Below are positions 1 through 7,268 of a DNA stretch of 46,643 bases, piece after piece (the stretch's first letter is position 1; each line of letters opens with the position of its first letter). Both the position numbers and the translations under genes were made by a program. The stretch covers positions 1 through 46,643 of the forward strand of contig JAHECW010000020.1 in assembly GCA_024641545.1 (NCBI GenBank), read 5' to 3'. The DNA is from Acidobacteriota bacterium. GTDB lineage: Bacteria; Acidobacteriota; Thermoanaerobaculia; Thermoanaerobaculales; Sulfomarinibacteraceae. The notes below the pieces were generated by a model. The model searched no databases and had not been told where the DNA came from. It was given only the letters and a program-made list of their open reading frames with translations.

Positions 1-870
1 GGCGAGCAGCCACCAGCGCAGCGGGTGAGGACCTCCGTCGGCGCTGCGCAGCAGGCCGAGCCAGGCGCCGGCCGCGAACATGGTCACCACCAGGTCCGAG
101 CCCCCGGAGGCCGCGAGGTGAACCATCGCAGGGGTGGTTGCCATGACGAGCGCCGCCCACCAGCCGCCGCCGTCGGCGACGACCCGGCGGCCCATGGCGC
201 CGCAGATCAGGATGGTGAGTACCCCGCTCCACCAGTGGATCGCCTGTGCGGACCATGCCCCGAGGCCGCCGAGACCGTAGGCGTACATCAGGCTCGAGTT
301 CACCGGCATGTAGGAGTAGAAGTTCCGCGGGATGACGTGGATCGAGCCCTGTCGAAGCCAGAGCCAGGGAAATCCCAAATGCTGGTGCCACTGGTCGTAA
401 AAGGTCGTCACGGTGGCCGCCACCGCCAGGGCGATGAGCCACAGCGCCGCGAGCCAGACCGTCCGACCCTCGAATCGGGGCAGGGCGACGGGACGGCGGT
501 AGAGGCCGATGCTCCCGATAATCGCAGCGATCACGAGTACGCCGAGCAGCGGGCCGGGACGGAACCAACCGGCAAGAGACAGCGCGACCGCGGCGGCCGA
601 GAGAACCGCGGATCCCATGACGCATGCGAGCAGGAGATCTTCGCTGTCCTCCTCGGCGCCGGATCGAACCCACCCGACAAGGGACCGGCCCGCGCCGAGC
701 GTCGCCAGGGTCCACAGCATGACCCAAAGGCCGACGGTGAGGAGGGATCCGACCGGGCCGAAGCCCTTGGTCGATTGCGCGGTCAGAAGGACCACGCCGA
801 GACCCACGACCAGGGCGACGGCCGGGAGCATCGAAGGGTTCTGAGGCTTCGATCCGGTTGTGGTGATCAT
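1..870 (-). CDS. Partial polytopic membrane protein (glycosyltransferase-39/ArnT-like architecture?)
   Basis: An open frame on the minus strand runs off the left edge of the window, so only the N-terminal 290 codons are present. The translation begins MITTTGSKPQNPSM and is a succession of hydrophobic helices (VALVVGLGVVLL, LLTVGLWVMLWTL, VMGSAVLSAAAVALSLAG, LLGVLVIAAIIGSIGL, TVWLAALWLIALAVA). A loop with WHQHLGFPW and NFYSYMPVNSSLMYAYG follows. Loops rich in Tyr, Trp and His between such helices are usual in lipid-linked-sugar glycosyltransferases of the GT-C type, which is my guess only; no catalytic motif is visible. The start at 870 has GGAG 9 nt upstream; an in-frame ATG at 876 is too close to it. 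It is divergent from the gene at 984. Confidence 0.7.
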   Translation of the reverse strand, partial: MITTTGSKPQNPSMLPAVALVVGLGVVLLTAQSTKGFGPVGSLLTVGLWVMLWTLATLGAGRSLVGWVRSGAEEDSEDLLLACVMGSAVLSAAAVALSLAGWFRPGPLLGVLVIAAIIGSIGLYRRPVALPRFEGRTVWLAALWLIALAVAATVTTFYDQWHQHLGFPWLWLRQGSIHVIPRNFYSYMPVNSSLMYAYGLGGLGAWSAQAIHWWSGVLTILICGAMGRRVVADGGGWWAALVMATTPAMVHLAASGGSDLVVTMFAAGAWLGLLRSADGGPHPLRWWLLA

Positions 871-971
871 CAACATCAACTCCGTCGGTGGGTGTCGGCC
901 ATGGGCCCCAGTTTAACCGGTGGTCGGCGACCCGGCGGAGTTTTCCCGGCCGGAGGCGAACCGGAATCGAC

Positions 972-977
972 TACTAT
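972..977 (+). promoter_or_regulatory. Leaderless-type -10 (TACTAT) for the gene at 984
   Basis: TACTAT ends 6 nt before the ATG at 984, and there is no Shine-Dalgarno sequence. The spacing would put the transcription start on or next to the ATG. No convincing -35 is visible. Confidence 0.4.
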
Positions 978-983
978 TCGTCC

Positions 984-2744
984 ATGCCTTCGATTGTCCA
1001 GCGCTGGTTGGTCGGCCCGGTTCCCGTGGTCGCGACCTGTGTTCTTCTTTTCTCCCCAAGCCTCGCACCCGCGGATTCCCTCATCGTCACCGAGGCGATG
1101 AACGCAACCACCGTTATCGAGATCTTCATCGAAGAGAACGCGGTCCGGGTCGAACTCGAGGCGTCGGTACCGGATCTCCGACCGTTCGAAGGCATCTTCC
1201 CGGACGATTTCAGGGTTCGAATGGGTCTCGAGTCCCAACCCGACGAGGTCCGGCTCAAGCGGTTCTTCAGCGACCAGTTCGTCGTCCGCGCCGACGGCGG
1301 TGCGCCCAGGGCGGGCCGGTTGATCTCCTTCGAGACCCGACGCCGGGCGCGGCGCGACGAGATCACCGGCGAACCCCTGACCAGAGCCGAGGACGCCGGC
1401 AAGAAGGTGGTCTTCGTGGTCTTCGGCTATGAACTGGACGGCAGACCCGAGACGCTCACCTTCAAACCACCGACGGACGACGACGGCGGTCCATCGGCCA
1501 CCATTGGTTTTATCACCTACCACCAGGGTCTCCCGGTCATGGATTTCGGTTTCCTCGTCGGCGAAGAGACTCTCGATCTCGACTGGGGCGACCCCTGGTT
1601 TTCCAGGTTCCGTGATCGCGATCTGGGGCGGCAGGACGACTCGCCCCTCAACGTGTTTCTCTATGTCGAGCCGACCGAGGTTCGGGTCGAGGTCATCGCC
1701 CGACCGGTTGACATCCAGACCTGGACCGACCTCGGGATTGGATGTCTGAAGACGATCCCGGCCGAGATCCAGGAGGAGGTCAAACAGCGGGTGGGCGGGT
1801 TTTTCGCCGGGCACCTCGATCTCACTATCGATGGCGAGCCGGTCACGCCGGTGCTCGATCGGGTCAATTTCGTCAATCGAAGATGGCGGACCTCGACGGT
1901 CATCACACCGGCGCGCGAACTCGATGCGAAGGCAGCGACCCTTGCTGTGGTCTTTGTCCAGCCTCGGACGGGCACCCCCCGGGAAACCGCTGTGACCTGG
2001 GAGCTCTTCTCGGACCGGATTGAGAGGATTTTCGGGGCGGCGATCGACGAGACCGGACCGCAGCGATCCTCCCTCGAGCGGGACGACAACGTTCTCCGGT
2101 GGAAGAGCTCCCTCGACGACCCGACTGCGCCGTCGCTGATGGGTGTTCGAGCGCCGCCAACGGCGCTGATGCGACTCATCATGTGGCTCTGCCGAATCGG
2201 TGTGGTCGCGGCGTCGGTGCTGCTGCTCCGCGCAGGCGCGAGGGCTGCGGGCGGTGGTGCGTCCCGGGGCGTGGTCGCAGCCCTGGCGTTGGCGGTGGCG
2301 GGACTGGCCGCGGGTGGATGGATCGCCGCCCGGTCGGCCACCGTCAACCCGGCACGAGCTTCAGATGTTGTCTCCGCCCTCCTCCACAACCTCTACCGGT
2401 CATTTGATTCCCGCGACGAAGGGGTGATTCGCGAGACCCTCGAGCGGAGTGTCGCCGGGGATCAGGCCACCGAGGCGTGCTCCTCGATCCGGCGGGGCCT
2501 CGAGCTCGCCGGCGAGGGACGTGTGAGGGCCAGGGTCGAGCAGGTCGAGGTGACGGATCTCGAGCTGCTGGGTTCTGACGGTGGACTCGCCGTACGCTGC
2601 GCCTGGGTTGTCGAGGCGGCGGTCGGACACTGGGGACACCGCCATCAACGCCGGGATCGCGTCGTTGCCGATCTCCGGATCGAGGTTGTCGATGGCGTCT
2701 GGAAGATCACCGGGTTGGATCTGGTCGACCGGAAGCGACTCTGA
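984..2744 (+). CDS. Exported membrane-anchored protein of unknown function
   Basis: 586 aa. I do not recognise the family. The chosen ATG gives a clean signal peptide (MPSIVQRWLVGPVPVVATCVLLFSPSLAPA). A long beta-rich extracytoplasmic region with no repeats follows, to about residue 390. Two hydrophobic segments come next (about 393-412, LMRLIMWLCRIGVVAASVLL, and about 425-445, an Ala/Gly-rich helix). The C-terminal ~130 residues have the alpha-plus-beta look of an NTF2-like fold (LLHNLYRSFDSRDEGVIRETLE, then strands ending VDGVWKITGLDLVDRKRL). Frames further upstream are open to 888 but would add a non-signal N-terminus and lack any start signal. The gene ends 43 nt before the DAHP synthase gene, which has its own putative promoter. 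Confidence 0.75.
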   Translation: MPSIVQRWLVGPVPVVATCVLLFSPSLAPADSLIVTEAMNATTVIEIFIEENAVRVELEASVPDLRPFEGIFPDDFRVRMGLESQPDEVRLKRFFSDQFVVRADGGAPRAGRLISFETRRRARRDEITGEPLTRAEDAGKKVVFVVFGYELDGRPETLTFKPPTDDDGGPSATIGFITYHQGLPVMDFGFLVGEETLDLDWGDPWFSRFRDRDLGRQDDSPLNVFLYVEPTEVRVEVIARPVDIQTWTDLGIGCLKTIPAEIQEEVKQRVGGFFAGHLDLTIDGEPVTPVLDRVNFVNRRWRTSTVITPARELDAKAATLAVVFVQPRTGTPRETAVTWELFSDRIERIFGAAIDETGPQRSSLERDDNVLRWKSSLDDPTAPSLMGVRAPPTALMRLIMWLCRIGVVAASVLLLRAGARAAGGGASRGVVAALALAVAGLAAGGWIAARSATVNPARASDVVSALLHNLYRSFDSRDEGVIRETLERSVAGDQATEACSSIRRGLELAGEGRVRARVEQVEVTDLELLGSDGGLAVRCAWVVEAAVGHWGHRHQRRDRVVADLRIEVVDGVWKITGLDLVDRKRL

Positions 2745-2773
2745 GATCACCATGATTCCGACAGCTGTTGAGG

Positions 2774-2779
2774 TATGAT
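2774..2779 (+). promoter_or_regulatory. Putative -10 (TATGAT) for the DAHP synthase gene
   Basis: TATGAT lies 8 nt before the ATG at 2788 in the context GAGGTATGATG, which recurs at 10361. No ribosome-binding site precedes the ATG, so a leaderless mRNA is likely. Confidence 0.45.
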
Positions 2780-2787
2780 GCGCGGCT

Positions 2788-4140
2788 ATGAACGAGTGGT
2801 CTCCCTCTTCGTGGCGTCAACGACCGGCCAGGCAACAGCCGACCTATCCCGATCCCGACCGACTGGACCGTGCCATCGGCGAGCTTGCGGACCTGCCGCC
2901 GTTGGTAACTTCGTGGGAGATCGAGCGTCTCAAGTCGCAGCTCGCGGAGGCGGCTGAAGGGCGGCGGTTCCTGCTCCAGGGCGGCGCCTGCGCCGAGCGG
3001 TTCGACCAGTGCTCGGCGGCCGTCATCACCAACAAGCTCAAGGTTCTCCTCCAGATGAGTCTGGTGCTGACCTTCGGCCTCAAGCGCAAGATCATCCGCG
3101 TCGGTCGCTTCGCCGGCCAGTACGCCAAACCGAGGTCCTCGGACACCGAGACCCGCGACGGCGTCAGCCTGCCGTCGTACCGTGGCGACCTCATCAACGG
3201 CCCGGACTTCACCGAGTCCGACCGTATTCCAGACCCGGATCGCCTCATCCGCGGCTACCAGACCTCCTCGTTGACGCTCAACTTCATCCGTTCGCTGGTC
3301 GAGGGCGGTTTTGCCGATCTCCGCCACCCCGAATACTGGGACCTCGACTTTGTCGAGCACTCGCCGCGGGCGAAGGAGTATCAGCGCATGGTGGAGTCGA
3401 TCTCGGACTCCATCCGGTTCATGGAGATTCTCGCCGACTCCAAGGCCGGGGAGATCAGCAGGGTCGACTTCTTCACCAGCCACGAGGGGCTGCACCTGCC
3501 CTACGAGCAGGCCGTCACCCGCCAGGTCCCGCGACGCAAGGGGTGGTACAACCTGGGGACCCATCTGCCCTGGCTGGGGATGCGGACCTGTGAGATCGAC
3601 GGCGCCCACGTCGAGTACTACCGCGGCATTCGCAATCCCATCGGGGTCAAGATCGGTCCCGCCATGACTCCCGAGTGGCTCACCGAGCTCATCGAGGTCC
3701 TCGACCCCGATGACGAGCCGGGCCGGTTGACTTTGATTCACCGCTTCGGTTGCGGCAAGATCGCCGACGGTCTGCCGCCGTTGATCCGGGCGGCGAAAGC
3801 GAGCGGTCGTCGCGTCGTGTGGTGCTGTGACCCCATGCACGGCAACACCGAGACCACCTCCGAGGGGATCAAGACCCGGCGTTTCGACAACATCATCGGT
3901 GAGGTCGAGCAGAGCTTCGACGTCCACCGGGAGATGGGCTCGTATCTCGGCGGCATCCACTTCGAGCTCTCGGGCGACAACGTCACCGAGTGCGTCGGCG
4001 GCGCCCGCGGGCTCGCCGAGGCGGATCTCCGACGCGCCTACGAATCCCGCGTCGATCCCCGCCTCAACTACGAGCAGTCGCTGGAGATGGCGTTGCTGAT
4101 CGCGAGAAAGATGGCGTCGATGAACGGTAGGGCGATTTAG
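2788..4140 (+). CDS. aroG: Class II 3-deoxy-7-phosphoheptulonate synthase
   Basis: 450 aa, the normal length of plant/actinobacterial-type (class II) DAHP synthases. This enzyme condenses phosphoenolpyruvate and erythrose 4-phosphate in the first step of the shikimate pathway. Family hallmarks are all visible: the N-terminal WSPSSWR and ARQQPTYPD, LLQGGACAERF with the metal-binding Cys68, GRFAGQYAKPRS (107-117), LPSYRGDLIN, the metal-site His in CDPMHGNT, the Glu in GGIHFELSGDNVTEC, and the Asp in ESRVDPRLNYEQ. The symbol follows mycobacterial usage; naming of class II enzymes varies. No other aromatic-pathway gene is nearby, and no ACT-type regulatory domain is attached. Confidence 0.96.
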   Translation: MNEWSPSSWRQRPARQQPTYPDPDRLDRAIGELADLPPLVTSWEIERLKSQLAEAAEGRRFLLQGGACAERFDQCSAAVITNKLKVLLQMSLVLTFGLKRKIIRVGRFAGQYAKPRSSDTETRDGVSLPSYRGDLINGPDFTESDRIPDPDRLIRGYQTSSLTLNFIRSLVEGGFADLRHPEYWDLDFVEHSPRAKEYQRMVESISDSIRFMEILADSKAGEISRVDFFTSHEGLHLPYEQAVTRQVPRRKGWYNLGTHLPWLGMRTCEIDGAHVEYYRGIRNPIGVKIGPAMTPEWLTELIEVLDPDDEPGRLTLIHRFGCGKIADGLPPLIRAAKASGRRVVWCCDPMHGNTETTSEGIKTRRFDNIIGEVEQSFDVHREMGSYLGGIHFELSGDNVTECVGGARGLAEADLRRAYESRVDPRLNYEQSLEMALLIARKMASMNGRAI

Positions 4141-4205
4141 CGATTCGGACCCGTGGCGCGGAGACGGACACTCGCCACCAAGGTCGTGCGGTTTGGAGAC
4201 CACGG

Positions 4206-6185
4206 ATGAAACCCGGCAATTTCTTCCTCGCCATGCTGGCGATCGCGTCGATCCCGGTCGTGAGTTGCGGGCGAGCCGATGACGGATCGGTTGGTTTGAG
4301 CCCGGCGTCGAACTACCGCGAGCAGCAACTCGATCGCGCGCTCGCGGGCGTCACCGTTGTCGATGGACTGATCGTGCCCGAGCCGGCGCCGGCGCTGTCC
4401 GAGGCGGCCGTGAGGTCGATGCTCACGGAGGTCGAGGCCCTGCTCGACGAGGGGCGCCGGCCGGATGCGATCGAACGGGCGGTGGCGGCGGTTCGCGGTG
4501 CGCCCGGTTCTCCGATCGCCTTTGCGGCGTTGGGACGCGCACTGCTCACGACGCCGCGCACCGGCATCGCCCTCGCCGCGTTCGCAACCGCGGTGGCTCG
4601 GGGCCCTGACGATGCGGACCTGCACTTCTTTCATGGCCTGACCCTGGACCGGTGCGGACGCCGCGCCGAGGCGGTTGCGGCCTGGCGGTGGGCGATCGAC
4701 CTCGATCCGGGACACGGTTCGGCACACGCGCGACTGGCTGCGGCCGCCTGGTTGACCGGCGATCTCGAAGGCGCGCGGCACCATCTCTCAAAGGCCGTGG
4801 ATCTCGGCGCGCCGGTGCCCGCCCAGCTCGCGGAGATGGTCGCCGCCGGACGAGCGCCTTCGGCGAGGGTCGTCGCCGGTCGTCCAGCGGGCGAGGCCGC
4901 CGGCATGACCGATGCAATCTTCATCGGTCCCCAGGTACGGCTCAACCCGACCCTCGGCTCGGTGCGGGCCAACGAAACCTCGGCGGCGGCGGGTCATCCG
5001 GGGGAAGTGGTGGCGAGCTGGAACGACTACAGTGCCGGCGGGACCATCCGGACGGGAGTCTCGGTGAGCCTCGACGGTGAGACCTGGGCCGACCAGGTCG
5101 TCCGCGCGCCTGCCGCCAACCAGTCGGGTGTCGAGGGCGATCCGATGACCGCGGCCGATCCCCGAACCGGCACCGTCTGGGTCGGCGCCATCTCCTTCGA
5201 CTCCAACGGCGGCGCCTTTGTCGCGCGCAAGCAGCCGGGGACCGCCATCTTTGACGCCCCCGTCCTGACCTTGGCCAGCGGTGTGGCCGACAAGGGTTGG
5301 ATGGCGGCGGGTCCGCGACCCGGGCTGCCCGACACCACCCGTCTGTACCTCGCCTACAACCACGGGCTCCAGTTCTCGGACGATCTCGGCGCGTCATGGT
5401 CGCCGCCGCTCTCGCTCGGCTCCGGGATCGGCTTTCTGCCCCGGGTCGGACCCGACGGCACGGTCTATGTCTCCTATTGGAACTACGGCGACGGCCACAT
5501 CCTTCGGCGGAGCTTCGACGGCGGCCAGAGCATGACCGCGCCGGTGCGGATCACGACGCTCCTGGATTTCTGGGATGTCGGCTTTTCGCCCCAGATTCCC
5601 GGTGAATTCCGGGTGCCCCAGCTGGCGAGCCTCGCAGTCGATCCGGTCGACGGCACCCTCTTCTGCGTCTACTTCGACACCAGCGGCGTCGCGGGGAGCG
5701 ATGCGGACGTCGATCTCTGGCTGACGCGGTCGGATGACGGCGGCGACAGCTGGACGGTTCCGGTGGTCATCAGCGCCGACCCGGACCCGCCCGGCGACCA
5801 GTTCTTCCCGTGGCTCGAGATCGATGCGTCGGGGCGTCTCCACCTGCTCTACTTCGACACCGGACTGACCGCGCAGAACGACAGCGCCGTCAACGCCTGG
5901 ATCGATGCCTTCTACGCCTCCAGCGGCGACCGTGGAGCGACCTGGACCACCCACCGGCTGACCGGTTCGTCGTTCGACTCGGCCCTCACCGATCTCGGCA
6001 ACGGCCAGTTCATCGGCGACTACAACGGGATGGCCGTGGTCGGCGATCGAGTGTGGCCGGTCTATCTTTCGACCGAGTTCGGGGTCCAGGGAGTGTACTC
6101 GCACGAGATCCGTACGGACTCGACGATCTTCAGCGACGATTTCGAGTCGGGTGACACGTCGGCGTGGTCGGCAACGGGTCCCTAG
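4206..6185 (+). CDS. Lipoprotein with TPR and BNR/sialidase-like repeats and C-terminal FESGDTSAWS tag
   Basis: 659 aa. The N-terminus is a lipoprotein signal with Cys21 in the lipobox VVSC. Residues about 75-210 form TPR-like helix pairs (AFAALGRALLTTPRTGIALAAF, LHFFHGLTLDRCGRRAEAVAAW). From about 235 the chain becomes a beta-propeller-like series with Asp-box-like turns (SVSLDGETWADQ, SDDLGASWSPP, SFDGGQSMT, SDDGGDSWT, SGDRGATWT), as in BNR/sialidase-type proteins; no sialidase active-site residues could be assigned. The last residues, IFSDDFESGDTSAWSATGP, match a C-terminal pattern I associate with Acidobacteriota exported proteins. GGAG lies 7 nt before the ATG. The stop is 9 nt from the stop of the convergent DUF4097 gene, with no visible terminator between them. 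Confidence 0.85.
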   Translation: MKPGNFFLAMLAIASIPVVSCGRADDGSVGLSPASNYREQQLDRALAGVTVVDGLIVPEPAPALSEAAVRSMLTEVEALLDEGRRPDAIERAVAAVRGAPGSPIAFAALGRALLTTPRTGIALAAFATAVARGPDDADLHFFHGLTLDRCGRRAEAVAAWRWAIDLDPGHGSAHARLAAAAWLTGDLEGARHHLSKAVDLGAPVPAQLAEMVAAGRAPSARVVAGRPAGEAAGMTDAIFIGPQVRLNPTLGSVRANETSAAAGHPGEVVASWNDYSAGGTIRTGVSVSLDGETWADQVVRAPAANQSGVEGDPMTAADPRTGTVWVGAISFDSNGGAFVARKQPGTAIFDAPVLTLASGVADKGWMAAGPRPGLPDTTRLYLAYNHGLQFSDDLGASWSPPLSLGSGIGFLPRVGPDGTVYVSYWNYGDGHILRRSFDGGQSMTAPVRITTLLDFWDVGFSPQIPGEFRVPQLASLAVDPVDGTLFCVYFDTSGVAGSDADVDLWLTRSDDGGDSWTVPVVISADPDPPGDQFFPWLEIDASGRLHLLYFDTGLTAQNDSAVNAWIDAFYASSGDRGATWTTHRLTGSSFDSALTDLGNGQFIGDYNGMAVVGDRVWPVYLSTEFGVQGVYSHEIRTDSTIFSDDFESGDTSAWSATGP

Positions 6186-6194
6186 GACCCGGGC

Positions 6195-7118
6195 TCAGTT
6201 CTCGAGCACCTTGACGCTCCCCGACGAGGTGCTGACCCAAACCTCCACCGCGCCCGAGCCGCCGCTGAATGTTGCGCTGCGTTTCTCGAAGGTGCCGGGG
6301 AAGTCGCTGCGGATCCCGCCCGAGCCGGTGCTGGCCCTGCCCGAGATCTCGGTGCCGCGCGGCAGCTCGAGGGTGACGCTGCCCGAACTCGCTTCGGCCT
6401 GGATCGATGCGCCGGGGGGGATCGAGTCCCAACGCGCCGTGATGCTGCCGGACGAGGCGTCCAGATCCGCGTCGCCGAGGAGATCGGCGAGGGTGATGCT
6501 GCCCGACGAGGTGTCCACCGAGACCGTGTGGGCCCCGCCGCTGAGCCTGACGCTGCCCGATGAGGCGTCGGCGGTGAAACTCTCGAGCGGGCGGGTCAGT
6601 TCGACCCTGGTCGAGCCGGACGAGGTGTCCACATTCAGGCGCCGCATCGCGCCCCTGACGGTGACCGATCCGGATGAAGCGTCACAGTCGGTCTCGCCAT
6701 CGCCGAGATCGCCGTCGATGAGGATGGAACCCGACGAGCTGTCGACTCTCAGGTCGAGATCGGGCGGCATCGTCACGGTGACGCTGCCCTTGAGCTTGCC
6801 GCCGGACCAGCTCCAGCCGCCCTTGCGGGTGGAACGGATGATGATGGTGTCGCCCTTCTCCTGAAAGACGGGCCTGAGCTCTTCGATGATTCTCTCGGCC
6901 TTGCCGCCGGATCCGCTTGTGGAGAGATCGACCACGGCGTGGACCGTGGCGCCCGGTTGGATGTTGATCTCGACCCGGTGAAACGACACATCGATGGAGA
7001 CCGTCTGGCCCGGGCGGGCGGCAAAAGTGTGTTCCTGGTGAAGCTCGATCTGGGCTTGGGCCACGGCGGCGCTCAGGATGAGGGCGGTCATCAGGATCAG
7101 CGATCGGGTTTTATGCAT
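6195..7118 (-). CDS. DUF4097-family exported beta-strand repeat protein
   Basis: 307 aa with a signal peptide (MHKTRSLILMTALILSAAVAQAQ). The mature protein starts with a beta-sandwich-like region. From about residue 135 to the end it carries at least eight copies of a short repeat whose core is SSGS (VDSSSGSILI, DASSGSVTV, DTSSGSTRVE, DASSGSVRLS, DTSSGSITL, DASSGSITA, EASSGSVTLE, STSSGSVKV), spaced about 18-24 residues apart. This is the right-handed beta-solenoid pattern of DUF4097 proteins, which have no known biochemical activity. GGAGG lies 5 nt before the ATG at 7118; a GTG at 7121 is the only other in-frame start close by. It is divergent from the M1 peptidase gene. Confidence 0.9.
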   Translation of the reverse strand: MHKTRSLILMTALILSAAVAQAQIELHQEHTFAARPGQTVSIDVSFHRVEINIQPGATVHAVVDLSTSGSGGKAERIIEELRPVFQEKGDTIIIRSTRKGGWSWSGGKLKGSVTVTMPPDLDLRVDSSSGSILIDGDLGDGETDCDASSGSVTVRGAMRRLNVDTSSGSTRVELTRPLESFTADASSGSVRLSGGAHTVSVDTSSGSITLADLLGDADLDASSGSITARWDSIPPGASIQAEASSGSVTLELPRGTEISGRASTGSGGIRSDFPGTFEKRSATFSGGSGAVEVWVSTSSGSVKVLEN

Positions 7119-7253
7119 CACTTCCTCCTTCGCTTGGATGCCGGTTGTGCTCCAAGGGTTTGAACGGGAAAACCACCCGTTGTGTTCTCAAGACCGGGGA
7201 CGAGGGCCGGCGGTCGCGAGCATGACTGTGAGGTCGATGTCGGTCGAGGAGTG

Positions 7254-7259
7254 TAGTCT
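7254..7259 (+). promoter_or_regulatory. Putative -10 (TAGTCT) for the M1 peptidase gene
   Basis: TAGTCT ends 9 nt before the ATG at 7269. There is no clear Shine-Dalgarno sequence, only AGGCAG directly upstream. Confidence 0.3.
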
Positions 7260-7268
7260 AGGCAGACA

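Noticed and set aside
25-1101. Long plus-strand open frame at the left edge
   Set aside because: Its translation is rich in Arg, Gly and Pro with no domain pattern. The opposite strand gives a clear polytopic membrane protein and, from 984, a signal peptide in another frame.
2707-4203. 498-codon frame antisense to the DAHP synthase gene
   Set aside because: A high-GC shadow of a gene with all class II DAHP synthase motifs.
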